Source: Macrostomum hystrix
Lineage: Eukaryota > Platyhelminthes > Macrostomidae
Reading direction: 5' to 3'
Length of the DNA stretch: 64,000 nucleotides
Assembly: GCA_950097015.1 (NCBI GenBank)
Contig: CATNEN010000038.1
Coordinates: 3,369,501 to 3,433,500, forward strand
The position numbers and the translations under genes were made by a program. The notes beneath the pieces are model-generated. The model was not told where the DNA came from. It ran no database searches and saw only the letters and a list, made by a program, of their open reading frames with translations. Below, in pieces: positions 11,186-22,310 of the stretch (positions within the stretch are counted from its first letter, which is position 1; every line of letters begins with the position of its first letter).

Positions 11186-13110
11186 TTAAATATGGCCAGC
11201 CTTGGCCAGCTGCTCCTTCAGAATCATGATTGATCGGCGCTGGTCCTCAGGCAGCATGTGGATCTGTTCGTCTGATAGCTGCAACACCTGCATAATCAGG
11301 GCGGCCTTCTCCTGGTCACCGCCTGCAATGGAGCCCATGGACATTGCTGGCGCAGCAGCGGCTTGCGACGACTGCGGCTGCGGCGGTGGCGGAGGCGGCG
11401 GCTGGCGAAACGGCTGCTGCTGCGAGTACATCGGCTGCTGCTGCTGCGGCGGAGGCGGCGGCGGCGGCTGATGGTGATAAACCTGCTGGCTGGGGCCGCT
11501 GCCCCACTGTTGCTGCATCTGAGGCGGCTGCTGATATTGCTGCTGCTGCTGCTGCTGATGGTGCATGGGCTGATGATCGGCCGGCATTATTGGCGGTATC
11601 TGCTCAGCGGGACGGCTGAGCATGGCAATAGCCACCTTGGGGTCCACCAGCTTCATCACAATCTGAGCCTGCAGAAGGGCATAGGCCAGCTGCGGATTCT
11701 GCAGCAGCATGTTGCGAGCCTCCTGAGGATTGTTCTGAATGCACTGCTTCATCTGGCGCATCAGCTCAAACATCTGCTCAGGTGGTAGGCTGGCCACGGC
11801 GCGGCTAATCTCCTCGGGCGCATTTTGCGGATCCACCTGAGGGGAGCAATGGACAGGTAGAGCTGAAGTTCCCAACATCCCTCAGACACATCTGTTCCCC
11901 AACATCCCTCAGACACATCTGTTCCCCAACATCCCTCAGACACATCTGTTCCCCAACATCCCTCAGACACCTCTGTTCCCCAACATCCCTCAGACACATC
12001 TGTTCCCCAACATCCCTCAGACACATCTGTTCCCCAACATCCCTCAGACACCTCTGTTCCCCAACATCCCTCAGACACCTCTGTTCCCCAATATCCCTCA
12101 GACACATCTGTTCCCCAACATCCCTCAGACACATCTGTTCCCCAACATCCCTCAGACACCTCTGTTCCCCAACATCCCTCAGACACCTCTGTTCCCCAAC
12201 ATCCCTCAGACACCTCTGTTCCCCAACATCCCTCAGACACATCTGTTCCCCAATATCCCTCAGACACCTCTGTTCCCCAACATCCCTCAGACACCTCTGT
12301 TCCCCAACATCCCTCAAACACCTCTGTTCCCCAACATCCCTCAAACACCTCTGTTCCCCAACATCCCTCAGACACATCTGTTCCCCAACATCCCTCAGAC
12401 ACATCTATTACCCAAAATCCCTCAAACACCTCTGTTCCCAACATCCCCAAGACACATCTGTTCCCAACATCCCTCAGACACATCTGTTCCCAACATCCCC
12501 AAGACACATCTGTTCCCAACACATCCCTCAGACACATCTGATCCCAACATCCCTCAGACACATCTGATCCAAACATGCACCAGACACATCTGTTCCCAAC
12601 ATCCCCCAGACACATCTGTTCCCAACATGCCCCAGACACATCTGTTCCCAACATCCCCCAGACACATCTGATCCCAACATGCCCCAGACACCTCTGTTCC
12701 CAACATCCCAATGCGCCAACCTTGTCTCCGTAGGGCGAGTCAACAGGCGGGCCGGAGGTGCCGGGGCCGTGTCCCAGACTGTCCTGCTGCTGCTGCTGTT
12801 GCTGATTCTGTTCTCCAGCAGCGGGGCCAATGCGCAGCGGTCGGCCGCAGAATTCGATATTCTGTAGATTGCGCAGAGCAGCCTGAGCAGTAGGCAGGTC
12901 TTTGTACTCACAGAAGCCGTAGCCCTTGGGCTTGCCGGACTCGCGGTCGTACACCAGGCGGAAGCCGATGACGGGGCCGGCCTGTTCAAACATTTCTTTG
13001 AGCCGGTCCTCCGAAGCCTCGTAAGGAATGTTGCCAACGAAGATTGACCGGGCGGTTCGTTCTAGAGCTTCTCGTTCGCGCTGATTCTGACTTTGCCGAT
13101 CAGCTGCAGC

Positions 13111-13144
<34 letters not shown>

Positions 13145-13170
13145 ATTTGCTGGGGAACAGCACCTGACAT
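11186..13170 (-). CDS. CSTF2: cleavage stimulation factor subunit 2 (CstF-64)
   Basis: Two exons, 12721-13170 and 11186-11836 (stop), joined at phase 0; 366 residues. CstF-64 binds the GU-rich element downstream of poly(A) sites in nuclear 3'-end processing. After a Gln-rich start there is an RRM with RSIFVGNIPYEASEDRL (RNP2) and KGYGFCEY (RNP1), then the hinge with VASLPPEQMFELMRQMKQ and NPQLAYALLQAQIVMK (binds CstF-77 or symplekin), a Gln/Pro-rich linker of about 90 residues, and the conserved C-terminal helix bundle from DQEKAALIMQVLQLSDEQ to the end (binds Pcf11). It is shorter than the human protein (577) and lacks MEARA-type repeats, which are vertebrate. The donor AAG|gttggc is weak. 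The ATG at 13170 lies 11 nt after a cttccag acceptor-like site. Confidence 0.95.
11868..12712. repeat. minisatellite, 27-bp unit, in the CSTF2 intron
   Basis: About 30 copies of CCCTCAGACACATCTGTTCC plus ccaacat. On the CSTF2 strand it stays open in frame with the upstream exon because 27 is a multiple of three, so an intron-retained transcript would extend the protein with Cys/Gly/Thr/Glu/Asp/Val repeats into the next exon in a shifted frame. Confidence 0.95.
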
Positions 13171-13204
13171 GACGATTAGAGCTGGAAGTGAGCAGCAGAC
13201 AAAG

Positions 13205-13580
13205 GTGTTGTTAGACAGGGTACCTAATAGAAACGTAACCTGTAAGACAGGGTACCTGTTAGAAAGGGTAGGCGTTAGACAGAACCCTGCTATACAGAAT
13301 ACCTGTTAGACAAAATACCTTTTAGACAGGGTGCCTGTTAGACAGAATACCTGTTAGACAGAATACCTGTTAGACAGAATACCTGTTAGACAGAGTGCCT
13401 GTTAGACAGAATTCCTGCTAGACAGAATATCTGTAAGACAGAATACCTGTTAGACAGGGTACCTGCTAGACAGAATACCTGTAAGACAGAATACCTGTAA
13501 GACAGAATACCTGTAAGACAGAACACCTGTAAGACAGAATACCTATTAGACAGGGTACCTGTTAGACAGGGTACCAGTTA
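13205..13580. repeat. minisatellite, 16-bp unit, between ZCCHC4 and CSTF2
   Basis: About 22 degenerate copies of AGACAGAATACCTGTT (also AGACAGGGTACCTGTT). It fills most of the 640-bp spacer between the two genes. AATAAA on the minus strand at 13680-13685 is a candidate polyadenylation signal for ZCCHC4. Confidence 0.9.
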
Positions 13581-13813
13581 ACACAGAGCTAGCCAGTAGT
13601 GAGTAACAGAAACTGCTATTGTAATAAATCAATGAAACAGCTTAAAACCAATTAGGACTCTTTCCCTGACATACACAGATTTATTTGGCAATCACAATCA
13701 TATTAACATAAATTTGTCATCTAGAATGTACTTTAAAAAGAAATACCACTCGAAAAAGCAATTTCGATACAAGAAATGCAATCGATAACAAAAAAACGGC
13801 CAAACGGGTGACT

Positions 13814-16344
13814 TCACAGAGTCGCGCCAGCATTTGCATCGGCAATGCCCCGCCGGCACTCGTGAGTATTCAAGTACTTGGCCTTGACGCATCTGTCACA
13901 GGCGGAGCAATGCACTCTGGCTGGCGGGTGCGCAGTCACGCACCTGCCACAGGCGTCGCAGTGGGGATTCCAATTGGCCGAATGTCGGTGGCAGTCGGCG
14001 CACCATCTGGTGCCAGGCGGCGGCGGCAGCCGGGCTTCGGGCACGTCGGAGAACAGTCGTACAGCGGAGCTGGCTGATGATCGCAGCCTGGCGTGATTGG
14101 CGTAGGACAGCTGGCAATCGTGCATGCGTAGACCACGTGGCTGCAGCCAGCGCTTTCCCAGGTAGTACGGCACCGCCACCGCCTTGAACACCTGGCAGTG
14201 GGGGCAGGTAAGATGCTGACCTTTGTAAATATTTTTATTTGGTACTCATAGCAAAGCAGAAAACCAGAAACTCGAAATTAAAGAAACCGAATACGAGAAA
14301 CCCGAAACCGAATACCAGAAATTCGAAACCGAATACGGGAAACCCGAAACCGATTACGAGGAACCCGAAACCGAATACGAAAAACCCGAAACCGATTACG
14401 AGGAACCCGAAACGGAATACGAGAAACCCGAAACCGATTACGAAGAACCCGAAACCGAATACCAGAAATTCTAAACCGAATACGGGAAACCCGAAATCGA
14501 ATACGAGAAACCCGAAACCGAATACGAGAACTTCGAAACCGAATACGGGAAACCCGAAACCGAATACGGGAAACCCGAAACCGAATACCAGAACCCGAAA
14601 CCGATTACGAGGAACCCGAAACCGAATACCAGAAATTCTAAAACGAATACGGGAAACCCGAAACCGATTACGAGGAACCCGAAACCGAATACGAGAAACC
14701 CGAAACCGAATACGAGAAACCCGAAACCGATTACGAAGAACCCGAAACCGAATACCAGAAATTCTAAACCGAATACGGGAAACCCGAAACCGAATACGAG
14801 AAATTCGAAACCGAATACGGGAAACGCGAAACCGAATACGGGAAACCCGAAACCGAATACGAGAAACCCGAAACCGAATACGAAGAACCCGAAACCGAAT
14901 ACCAGAAATTCTAAACCGAATACGGGAAACCCGAAACCGAATACGAGAAACCCGAAACCGAATACGAGAAATTCGAAACCGAATATGGGAAACCCGAAAC
15001 CGAATACCAGAAATTAGAAACCGAATACGGGAAACCCCGAAACCGATTACGAGGAACCCGAAACCGAATACCAGAAATTCGAAACCAAATACGAGAAACC
15101 CGAAACCGAATACCAAAACCTCCAGACCAGTGTTGCCATCGTTGAATTGAAAAAAAGTCTCGCAGCTTTCAAAATGGGGATGTTTTTCTCTTCTTGTTGA
15201 GCTTGTCGCAGCTTGTCTAGGGCTTTTTGAACTTCCTGCTCGGCCTGGATGCAACGAGCTTGAGCCTCCTTTTTCTGTTCATCCTGCCTTCTAATCAACT
15301 CAAGCTATTCGCACTTCGCACAGCAGAACAATGTAAGACCGTAACTAAATAAGATAAATAAATAAATATTTTCTTAGAAAACTGAACTTAAACTGAACTC
15401 AACTAGCAAACTAAATCCAAAAAAATCATAACTGCATTTAAGAAAATAATGAGTTTTTCTTAGAATCCCGATGTGAAAAAAAATCCCAGGACGTCACAGA
15501 CCTGGCTGCACCCAGCCTCTGCGGCGGCAGTTGCCAGCCAATCGAGACAATCCACCAGAGGTGTAAGCAGGCCGCCAAACGGCGGATCAGCGACAATCAG
15601 GCAAACTGAGGACGCAGATTCCAGGCTCTTGGATTCCTTCAGCCTCAGCATCCGCCGGAACTGGGCCTGACCGTCGGCCTCCAGAAAGGTGGCATTGAAC
15701 ATGTTGAAGGCCAGCCAAGTAGGGAAGAATTCTCCCAGTCGATTGTCGGCGTCCAGCAGGAGGCTTTGGCATCGTTGCCGACGTCCACCGGATGAAAACG
15801 ACGCCGCATAGTTGACGGCTTCGTGTAGGCGCGGACAGCCGACGCAGAGCAGACGGCGGCATTGCAGCCGACGAACCAGTTTCAACAGATAGGCCAAACT
15901 CTCCGGCGAGAAGAAGTACTGCGACGACTGGCGAGCCGTCAGCGGCGGTAGAAAACCAGTCGGAGCCAGGAGGCGTCGTCTGGGTAGTCGCCGAATCAGC
16001 CGATGCCCTGCGCAGCTGTTCAGAAGCTCGGCTTCGCCAAGCCTCACCCGGCCGCAGTCCAGGCAGTAGGCGCGCAGACGGGCGGGCGTGGCCAAGGCGT
16101 CGCCGAGGCGGCAACGTTTAGGGAGCGGCGATGCATCCGATGATAGGCGAGGCGGACGACAGGCAGCGGGCTGGCGGGTGAAGGAGCAGCAGTGGCGCAG
16201 GCTGCCATCGTCCAGCACCAAGGCCAGCATCGGACCGTGCAGAGGGCAGGTCGGCGTCTGATCGTCGCCGACATCGTCCGAGCCATGCCCGTTGACTATG
16301 GTGGCAATTAGGGCTGAGCGGCTGGGCTTCTGTTTCTGGGGCAT
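13814..16344 (-). CDS. ZCCHC4: ZCCHC4-type 28S rRNA N6-adenosine methyltransferase
   Basis: Two exons, 15502-16344 and 13814-14191 (stop), joined at phase 0; 406 residues against about 513 in human. ZCCHC4 makes one m6A mark on 28S rRNA. Exon 1 has a Cys/His segment CPLHGPMLALVL...RHCC matching the GRF-type finger, the methyltransferase core (VRRLQCRRLLCVGCPRLHE, SLLLDADNR) and the catalytic motif ADPPFGG near residue 260. Exon 2 has PYYLGKRW, then MHDCQLSYANH and SAVRLFSDVP, and ends in a cluster of Cys/His pairs from WCADCHRH to HECRR, as in the C-terminal zinc domains of the family. Splice sites: CAG|gtctgt (weak) and cccactgccag|GTGTTC. The ATG at 16344 is 18 nt after ctcctcag. The shorter N-terminus may be real or reflect a missed exon. 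Confidence 0.88.
14260..15115. repeat. minisatellite, about 19-21 bp unit, in the ZCCHC4 intron
   Basis: About 42 copies of GAAACCGAATACGAGAAACCC and variants (GGGAAACCC, CAGAAATTC, gattacgagg). Long charged frames on both strands are artefacts of the repeat. Confidence 0.95.
15131..15297 (-). other. possible relic or unplaced exon encoding a coiled coil, inside the ZCCHC4 intron
   Basis: Between the array and exon 1 the minus strand reads an unbroken charged helix (RRQDEQKKEAQARCIQAEQE, then VQKALDKLRQAQQEEKN). It looks like coding sequence but does not match ZCCHC4 and would break the clean phase 0 junction of its two exons. It could be an alternative exon, a captured gene fragment or chance. 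Function unknown. Confidence 0.3.
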
Positions 16345-16399
16345 CAGTTCAACTGCTGAAATCTGAGGAGACACGCAAACCTTTTATGCAAGTGAGTAC

Positions 16400-16605
16400 A
16401 GATAGAATACAAATGACACCACAGCCCAGCTGGGTTGAGTGCCTGTGCACAGCTGTGTACGGTGGTTTAGTCCATGGACAGAGGGAAGGACAGGACTCAA
16501 TGACATATATTGTCTGTAGTTGTACTGAGATTCGAACACCCAACCTATTTAAAATCTGAGCTTTTACCACTGAAGTGCAAGCTCCCTTTGCCATCATGTA
16601 CAAAA
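16400..16605 (-). mobile_element. tRNA-derived SINE, family with GTCCATGGAC core (copy 1)
   Basis: On the minus strand a tRNA-like head (tcagtggtaaaagc as box A, GTGTTCGAATC near 16529-16539 as box B) is followed by a body with the palindrome GTCCATGGAC at 16470-16479 and CAGCTG motifs. The same body occurs at 27.0, 46.3, 50.5 and 52.6 kb. Confidence 0.65.
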
Positions 16606-16658
16606 TAACCGAAAATTAAATAACAATAGGCACATAAAACACTTTGATTTTTTTCTAG

Positions 16659-16664
16659 TTTATT
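16659..16664 (-). terminator. AATAAA, candidate polyadenylation signal of the small gene at 17167
   Basis: AATAAA on the minus strand about 500 nt after that gene's stop. The spacer 16606-17166 is otherwise AT-rich with nothing recognised. Confidence 0.3.
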
Positions 16665-17166
16665 AACAAATTAACACTTTTTAATTGACAGCCGGCGAAA
16701 TTTCCCAAAATATTTGTTTTGGGTAGAAAGAAAGCCAAACAGGTTAAGGCTAGAAGACAGAAGATGGTATCATTGGACACATGACAGATAAGAAAAAGAG
16801 CAATAAGATGGCCCACTGCTATCGATTCTTACATTATTATATAGAAATTAAATTTGCGCCAGAAATAGTTCATTTAAACAAAACTGAATATTTCAGTAGA
16901 AATTTAATTTCTGAATAATTAAGCAACAGAAAGGCCAAAGCTTTTCAGAATAAATATTCACGCAAAACAAAATAAACTAAATTGCCTGCATCAAAGTACT
17001 TTCTTTGTTTTCCACCAGACAAAACAAAATTCTTCTAAACACAGAATAAATTTAAAAGTATACTTTCTGTCATTAACCATGAACATACAGTTATAACTCA
17101 AAAGACATCAAATTGATGATCTTGTACTGTACTGAATATGCAAGCACTTGAAATTCTTATGGTACA

Positions 17167-18507
17167 TTAACTAGCAGATGAGGCTGAGGGAAAGACTGCT
17201 CGCGTTTTAAGAGAAGGTTTAAAGGAATAATATGAAATATTGTTGGTTCGTTTATAGGCAAAAGCATCACCGTACAGCAACTGAACTAGAAAATGAGATG
17301 CGCTTGAATGGCTAGAAATATCCCGCTATGAGCAGTCAGGCAGATGAGGAAGGGTGAAGGAGAGATGAGGCATGGGGAAGGGGAGATGAGGCAGGAAGAA
17401 GGGGAGATGAGGCAGGAAGAAGGGGAGATGAGGCAGGAAGAAGGGGAGATGAGGCAGAGGGAAGGAGAGATGAGGCAGGAGGAAGGGGAGATGAGGCATG
17501 GGGAAGGGGAGATGAGGCATGGGGAAGGGGAGATGAGGCATGGGGAAGGGAGATGAGGCAGGAGGAAGGGGAGATGAGGCAGGAAGAAGGGAAGATGAGG
17601 CAGAGGGAAGGAGAGATGAGGTATGGGGAAGGGGAGATGAGGCAGGAGGAAGGGGAGATGAGGCAGGAAGAAGGGAAGATGAGGCAGAGGGAAGGGGAGA
17701 TGCGGCAGGAGGAAGGGGAGATGAAGGGGAGGAAGGGGGAAGGGAGGAAGGGGAGATGAGGCATGGGGAAGGGGAGGTAAGGCATGGGGAAGGGGAGATG
17801 AGGCATGGGGAAGGGGAGATGAGGCAGGAGGAAGGGGAGATGAGGCAGGAGGAAGGGGAGATGAGGCAGGAAGAAGGGAAGATGAGGCAGGAGGAAGGGA
17901 AGATGAGGCAGGAGGAAGGGGAGATGAGGCAGGAGGAAGGGAGGATGAGGCAGGAAGAAGGGAAGATGAGGCAGAGGAAAGGAGAGATGAGGTATGGGGA
18001 AGGGGAGATAAGGCAGGAGGAAGGGGAGATGAGACATGGGGAAGGGGAGATGAGGCAGGAAGAAGGGGAGATGAGGCAGGAGGAAGGGGAGATGAGGCAG
18101 GAGGAAGGGGAGATGAGGCAGGAGGAAGGGGAGATGAGGCAGGAGGAAGGGGAGATGAGGCAGGAGGAAGGGAAGATGAGGCAGGAAGAAGGGGAGATGA
18201 GGCAGGAGGAAGGGGAGATGAGGCAGGAGGAAGGGGAGATGAGGCATGGGGAAGGGGAGATGAGGCATGGGGAAGGGGAGATAAGGTATGGTGAAGGGGA
18301 GATGTTAGATAGTGCACTCCTAAAAAATCTGAAATTAGATAGTGCGCCGAGAAGACAATGAAAGTTGAAAGGGACAGCCAGAAAATGAGGCAGAATATCA
18401 AGGCATTTCTTACTTACCGTGGCGCCTTCAAAAGGCAATATAGATAGATTATCGATTAGACTGATGACATCAAGGCGTACAGTGTTTTTATATTTACAAA
18501 TGGACAT
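17167..18507 (-). CDS. small two-exon gene, 67 residues, unrecognised
   Basis: Exon 1 18418-18507 (ATG; 30 codons) ends ACG|gtaagtaag, a strong donor. Exon 2 17167-17280 starts after tctagttcag and ends in TAA. Both junctions are phase 0. The product starts MSICKYKNTVRLDVISLIDN and ends KTRAVFPSASSAS; exon 2 has YGDAFAYKRTN and ISYYSFKPSLK. I do not recognise the family. It has no signal peptide, membrane segment or cysteine pattern. The aromatic and proline spacing recalls short cilia or microtubule-lumen proteins, but that is a guess. It sits in line between UBFD1 and ZCCHC4, and its ATG is 3 nt after a tcctag acceptor-like site. The intron is largely a purine-strand minisatellite. If exon 2 is wrong, only the first exon is supported. 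Confidence 0.5.
17345..18305. repeat. purine-strand minisatellite, 21-bp unit
   Basis: About 46 copies of AGGCAGGAGGAAGGGGAGATG, with AGGCATGGGGAAGGGGAGATG variants. The plus strand is nearly all purine over almost 1 kb, which is the composition that can form intramolecular triplexes. Frames in it are artefacts. Confidence 0.95.
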
Positions 18508-18835
18508 TATCTAGGATTCAATTGATTTAAAAATCGACGAATAGAAAACTTGATTGCTCTGAAAAATCGATGAATCAAGTTTTAGTCGTTTTCAAAAATC
18601 TACGAATAAAGCCTCGCTGGATTACTTGCAACAAAAGAGAACTATGAAACTTGTCTTTTATTATTATGTATTCTATACTAATCCTATGTAGCACATTCAA
18701 TAGCTATTAGTAAAGGGAGCGATTAAATTAAGGCAACAGAACAGAACTAAATTAAATGTTCTAATTAAACAAAAAAATAGAAAAAATCCGGGTCAAGTTT
18801 AACAAATTGCGACACAAAAACATGGACCAAAAAGC

Positions 18836-21213
18836 TTAGGAAGTGCCAATAGTTGTCTTAATAGCGCGAACAAACTGACATGGCACCCAGTACAGCCAGT
18901 ACATGGACTGCTCTGTAGTGCCCAACTGCAGGCCGACAATGTGATAAGCTTCCTGTCCGTCAATGGGTTCGCTAACTATCCGCTTGATAGATGACATGGG
19001 GATCTTATTAGTGCGCTCCTTGGTGCCGATCCACAACTCGTCTATCTCCATCTTGAAGGTTAAGCGCACCTGAGGCAGAGCAAATGTCCGAATTTTAGGC
19101 CCTTTTAAACCAGAGGCTTGTTAACCTTGAGAGTATAGCGAATATGAACCTGAAACTTTACTAAACCCGAAACTAAATAAACCCAACACTTTACTAAACC
19201 CGAAACTAAATAAACCCAACACTTTACTAAACCCGAAACTAAATAAACCCAACACTTTACTAAACCCGAAACTAAATAAACCCAACACTTTACTAAACCC
19301 GAAACTAAATAAACCCAACAGTTTACTAAACCCGAAACTAAATAAACCCAACACTTTACTAAACCTGAAAATAAATAAACCCAACAGTTTACTAAACCCG
19401 AAACTAAATAAACCCAACACTTTACTAAACCAGAAACCAAATAAACCCAAAAGTTTACTAAAACAGAAACTAAGTAAACCCAACACTTTACTAAACCCGA
19501 AACCAAATAAACCCAACAGTTTACTAAACCAGTTTATGTAAACCTAAAAATTCCGAAAATATTTGAAACCGAAAGTTCACTACTTGTTCGGTTTTAAACA
19601 AGAACCAAAATCGGTTTCAAACTAACCTTGGCACCCTGCCTATTGTACATGCCGCTCAGCGGAGCAGGCGGCAACGGTAGGTTCGCATTGAGAACTCCTG
19701 GAAGGAGGTCGTCTGGCCGGCCGTACTTGTCCAGCACTCGCCTGTGAAAATCTTTCTGCGATAGGCGGGTTGCGCCTGCGTCGGCAGCAGCGGAAGATGC
19801 GCCTTTGGACCTGCGAGCAGGACGTTGTGGAAACTTTAGCAAATTTCTGCGAACACCTAATTAACCTGAAGCTCACAAACTACAAGCCGACCTGCAATCT
19901 ACAAACCTGTTGTAAAATCTGCGACCAGGCTTACTCGTAGAAATCTGCAATCAAACGCTACAATCTGCTACCCGATGCTTCAATCTGCAATCTGACCTTA
20001 CAATCTGCAACCAGAACCTACAATCTGCAACCCGATCCTTCAATCTGCAACTCGATCCTTTAATCTGCAACCCGATCCTTCAATCTGCAACCCGATGCTT
20101 CAATCTGCAACCCGATCCTTCAATATGCAACATGACTCTACAATGTCCAACCCACCCTTAAAATCTGCAACTAAACGTTAAAGTCTGCAATCCGACGCTA
20201 CAATCTGCAACCAAACGTTAAAATATGCTACCCGAACATACAATCTGCAACCAGACCCTACAATCTGCAACCAGACCTAAAATCTGCAACCAGACCCTAC
20301 AATCTGCAACCAGACCTAAAATCTGCAACCAGATCCTACAATCTGCAACCAGACCCTACAATCTGCAACCAGACCCTACAATCTGCAACCAGACCCTACA
20401 ATCTGCAACCAGACCCTACAATCTGCAACTAGAGATTGAAATCTGCAACCCGACCCTACAATCTGCAACCAGACCCTACAATCTGCAACTAGAGATTGAA
20501 ATCTGCAACCCGACCCTACAATCTGCAACCAGACCCTACAATCTGCAACCCGACCCTACAATCTGCAACCAGACCCTACAATCTGCAACCCGACCCTACA
20601 ATCTGCTCAGCCGTACGCACTTCAGGCTGGCCCAATTGTGGCATGCATTAATAAGCATTTTTTCATTTTTACTACGAGCCCTACAATAATATTCACATAA
20701 ATACTACTCATCCAGCGACTTATTAAGTAGACAAAATGGAATATTTAATTCTCACCTGGAGGCATCGGCTTCGCCAACTGCGTCAAGACGCCGCACCGAT
20801 GCAAGACTATCCGGCGTGCTGCCAACCAGCATCAACTTGGCGCCGTCGCCGACGCCCAATTCGCTAAGCCGGCAATCGTCTTGGCAGAGGCCGCGAAACA
20901 TCAGTTTCTGCATGTCTACAGGCACGCCGGTCACCTCCTGAAGTTGGCGCTTCAAAGCGATCACCTTCTCCGAGGCGGGAAATGTTAAATCAATCTTGCG
21001 CTTATTGTAGATCACTTTCAATGAAACTTGAGTGACATCGCCGACAGTGTTGACCTCATCCGGGCCATCAACTGACACCTCTTCGTCGGCTGCATCAGGA
21101 GCAATGGTCGGGCCTTCAATAGCTGGGCCTATTTCTTCTGATTCCAAGCAGACTGGTGGCTCCAGTTGTAGCGGCTGCTGAATCTCAGCCGCTGTTGAAT
21201 TCTCTTCAGTCAT
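18836..21213 (-). CDS. UBFD1: ubiquitin-domain protein UBFD1
   Basis: Three exons, 20756-21213, 19627-19810 and 18836-19069 (stop), with matching phases 2 and 0; 291 residues against 309 in human. An acidic N-terminus of about 70 residues precedes a ubiquitin-like domain (SLKVIYNKRKIDLTF, VDMQKLMFRGL, GAKLMLVGS). Exon 2 has HRRVLDKYGRPDDLLPGV and PLSGMYNRQGAK, and exon 3 the PH-like end VRLTFKMEIDELWIGTKERT, SEPIDGQEAYH and YWLYWVPCQFVRAIK. These three blocks in this order identify UBFD1. Its job is poorly known; polyubiquitin binding is reported for the family. The start at 21213 is the first ATG, 9 nt after aactccag. Both introns are mostly minisatellite. AATAAA lies at 18657-18662, about 175 nt after the stop. 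Confidence 0.93.
19145..19535. repeat. minisatellite, about 33-bp unit, in UBFD1 intron 2
   Basis: About 12 copies of CTAAACCCGAAACTAAATAA plus acccaacacttta. Confidence 0.95.
19900..20610. repeat. minisatellite, about 20-bp unit, in UBFD1 intron 1
   Basis: About 34 copies of AATCTGCAACCAGACCCTAC, degenerate at the low-coordinate end (19900-20220) and nearly uniform at 20240-20600. Homogenisation is therefore polarised toward the donor-proximal side on the gene strand. Confidence 0.94.
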
Positions 21214-22022
21214 TTTGCAGAGCTGGAGTTAAATTTGCTTTTAATATTAAGGCAAATAAGCTATATTGATAATACAGCAAATCATTTACATGGACTGAGG
21301 AGGGGGCATGAAGCAGATTCCCGCATAGAAACTGAAATACTTGCAGTCTTTGAATAAACCACGGGAACAACCATACCTACTTATAGTACTGTAGGTAAAA
21401 AACTTAAATGCATAAGAATATTAAGAATACATAAATACGATTTTCGGCCAACTTTAGATGAGCAAGAAATTCCAGTTCCTAAGATTACAATTAAGGTCAT
21501 TTCAAGCCATAATAAGTAAGCAAGTATGTGAGTTAAGTTAGTTCTCATAACTAAGATGGAATTGTCATCGATATGATAAGGCTAGCTTTAGGGTAGTCAA
21601 GGTCCCTAAATTGGAAAATTTATTATTAGTTGTTTCTATGAAACCAATTAGTATTTTTAGCTTTAAAATAGAGATCATTCGTACTTTGCTCAATTAAAAG
21701 CAACAACAAATTTTTTTCTCTTAAAAAATTTAGGTCATAAAGTTTGGCTTTTCAACTTTATTGTGATTTTTATTACATAGGTAAAATATTAGATAGGATA
21801 TATAATATTATTATAAAATTCGGTACTTATGATATTACTTAATATATACTTAACATACAAAAGCAGTATAGCCCCAGCCAAGCAAACTGCGCTCCTGCAA
21901 TGGTTGTTTTGATCTAAACAATAGAGACCCTAGACTATGTATAGCTCTCTGCTTTCAGAGCTGGTATTTTGCCACAGGAAACTATTGGTACAGTTAATCT
22001 ATACCTAAGAAAGAGCAATTTA
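21214..22022. other. AT-rich spacer upstream of UBFD1
   Basis: No coding potential, array or RNA gene recognised. Presumably holds the UBFD1 promoter if it is transcribed on its own. Confidence 0.4.
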
Positions 22023-22030
22023 GGCCAGAT

Positions 22031-22310
22031 CATACATGCGCAACACCCGGCCGACCCGGCCGAATCGGCCGGGTGAAACGAAGGCCAAGCAAGGTAAGTC
22101 GCAAAAACCAATAGACCAAGTGCAAAAAATCAAAGGGGGGACCAAGGGACAAATAAGGAAGGCGTGAAGAAAAGGAAATAGGGGAGAGAAAAAGAGAGCA
22201 TATGAGAGCAAACTAAGTCGTAAATAGAGCAATGAAACGAACTAAGTCGCAAATGAGAGCAAAAACTAAGTCGCACGGCCGGCTAAGATTTGGGAGGTTG
22301 CGCATGTATG
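22031..22310. mobile_element. hAT-type MITE, copy 1, with perfect 14-bp TIRs and 8-bp target duplication
   Basis: The element starts CATACATGCGCAAC (22031-22044) and ends GTTGCGCATGTATG (22297-22310), exact inverted repeats. It is flanked on both sides by GGCCAGAT (22023-22030 and 22311-22318). Eight-base target duplications are typical of hAT transposons. It has no coding capacity, so it must be moved in trans. Confidence 0.9.

Noticed and set aside
14235-15254. A 339-codon Phe/Gly/Arg repeat protein
   Set aside because: Repeat artefact in the ZCCHC4 intron, which splices cleanly at phase 0 around it.
17286-18507. A 390-codon Pro/Ser/His-rich protein on the minus strand
   Set aside because: It is exon 1 of the small gene read through its donor into the repeat.
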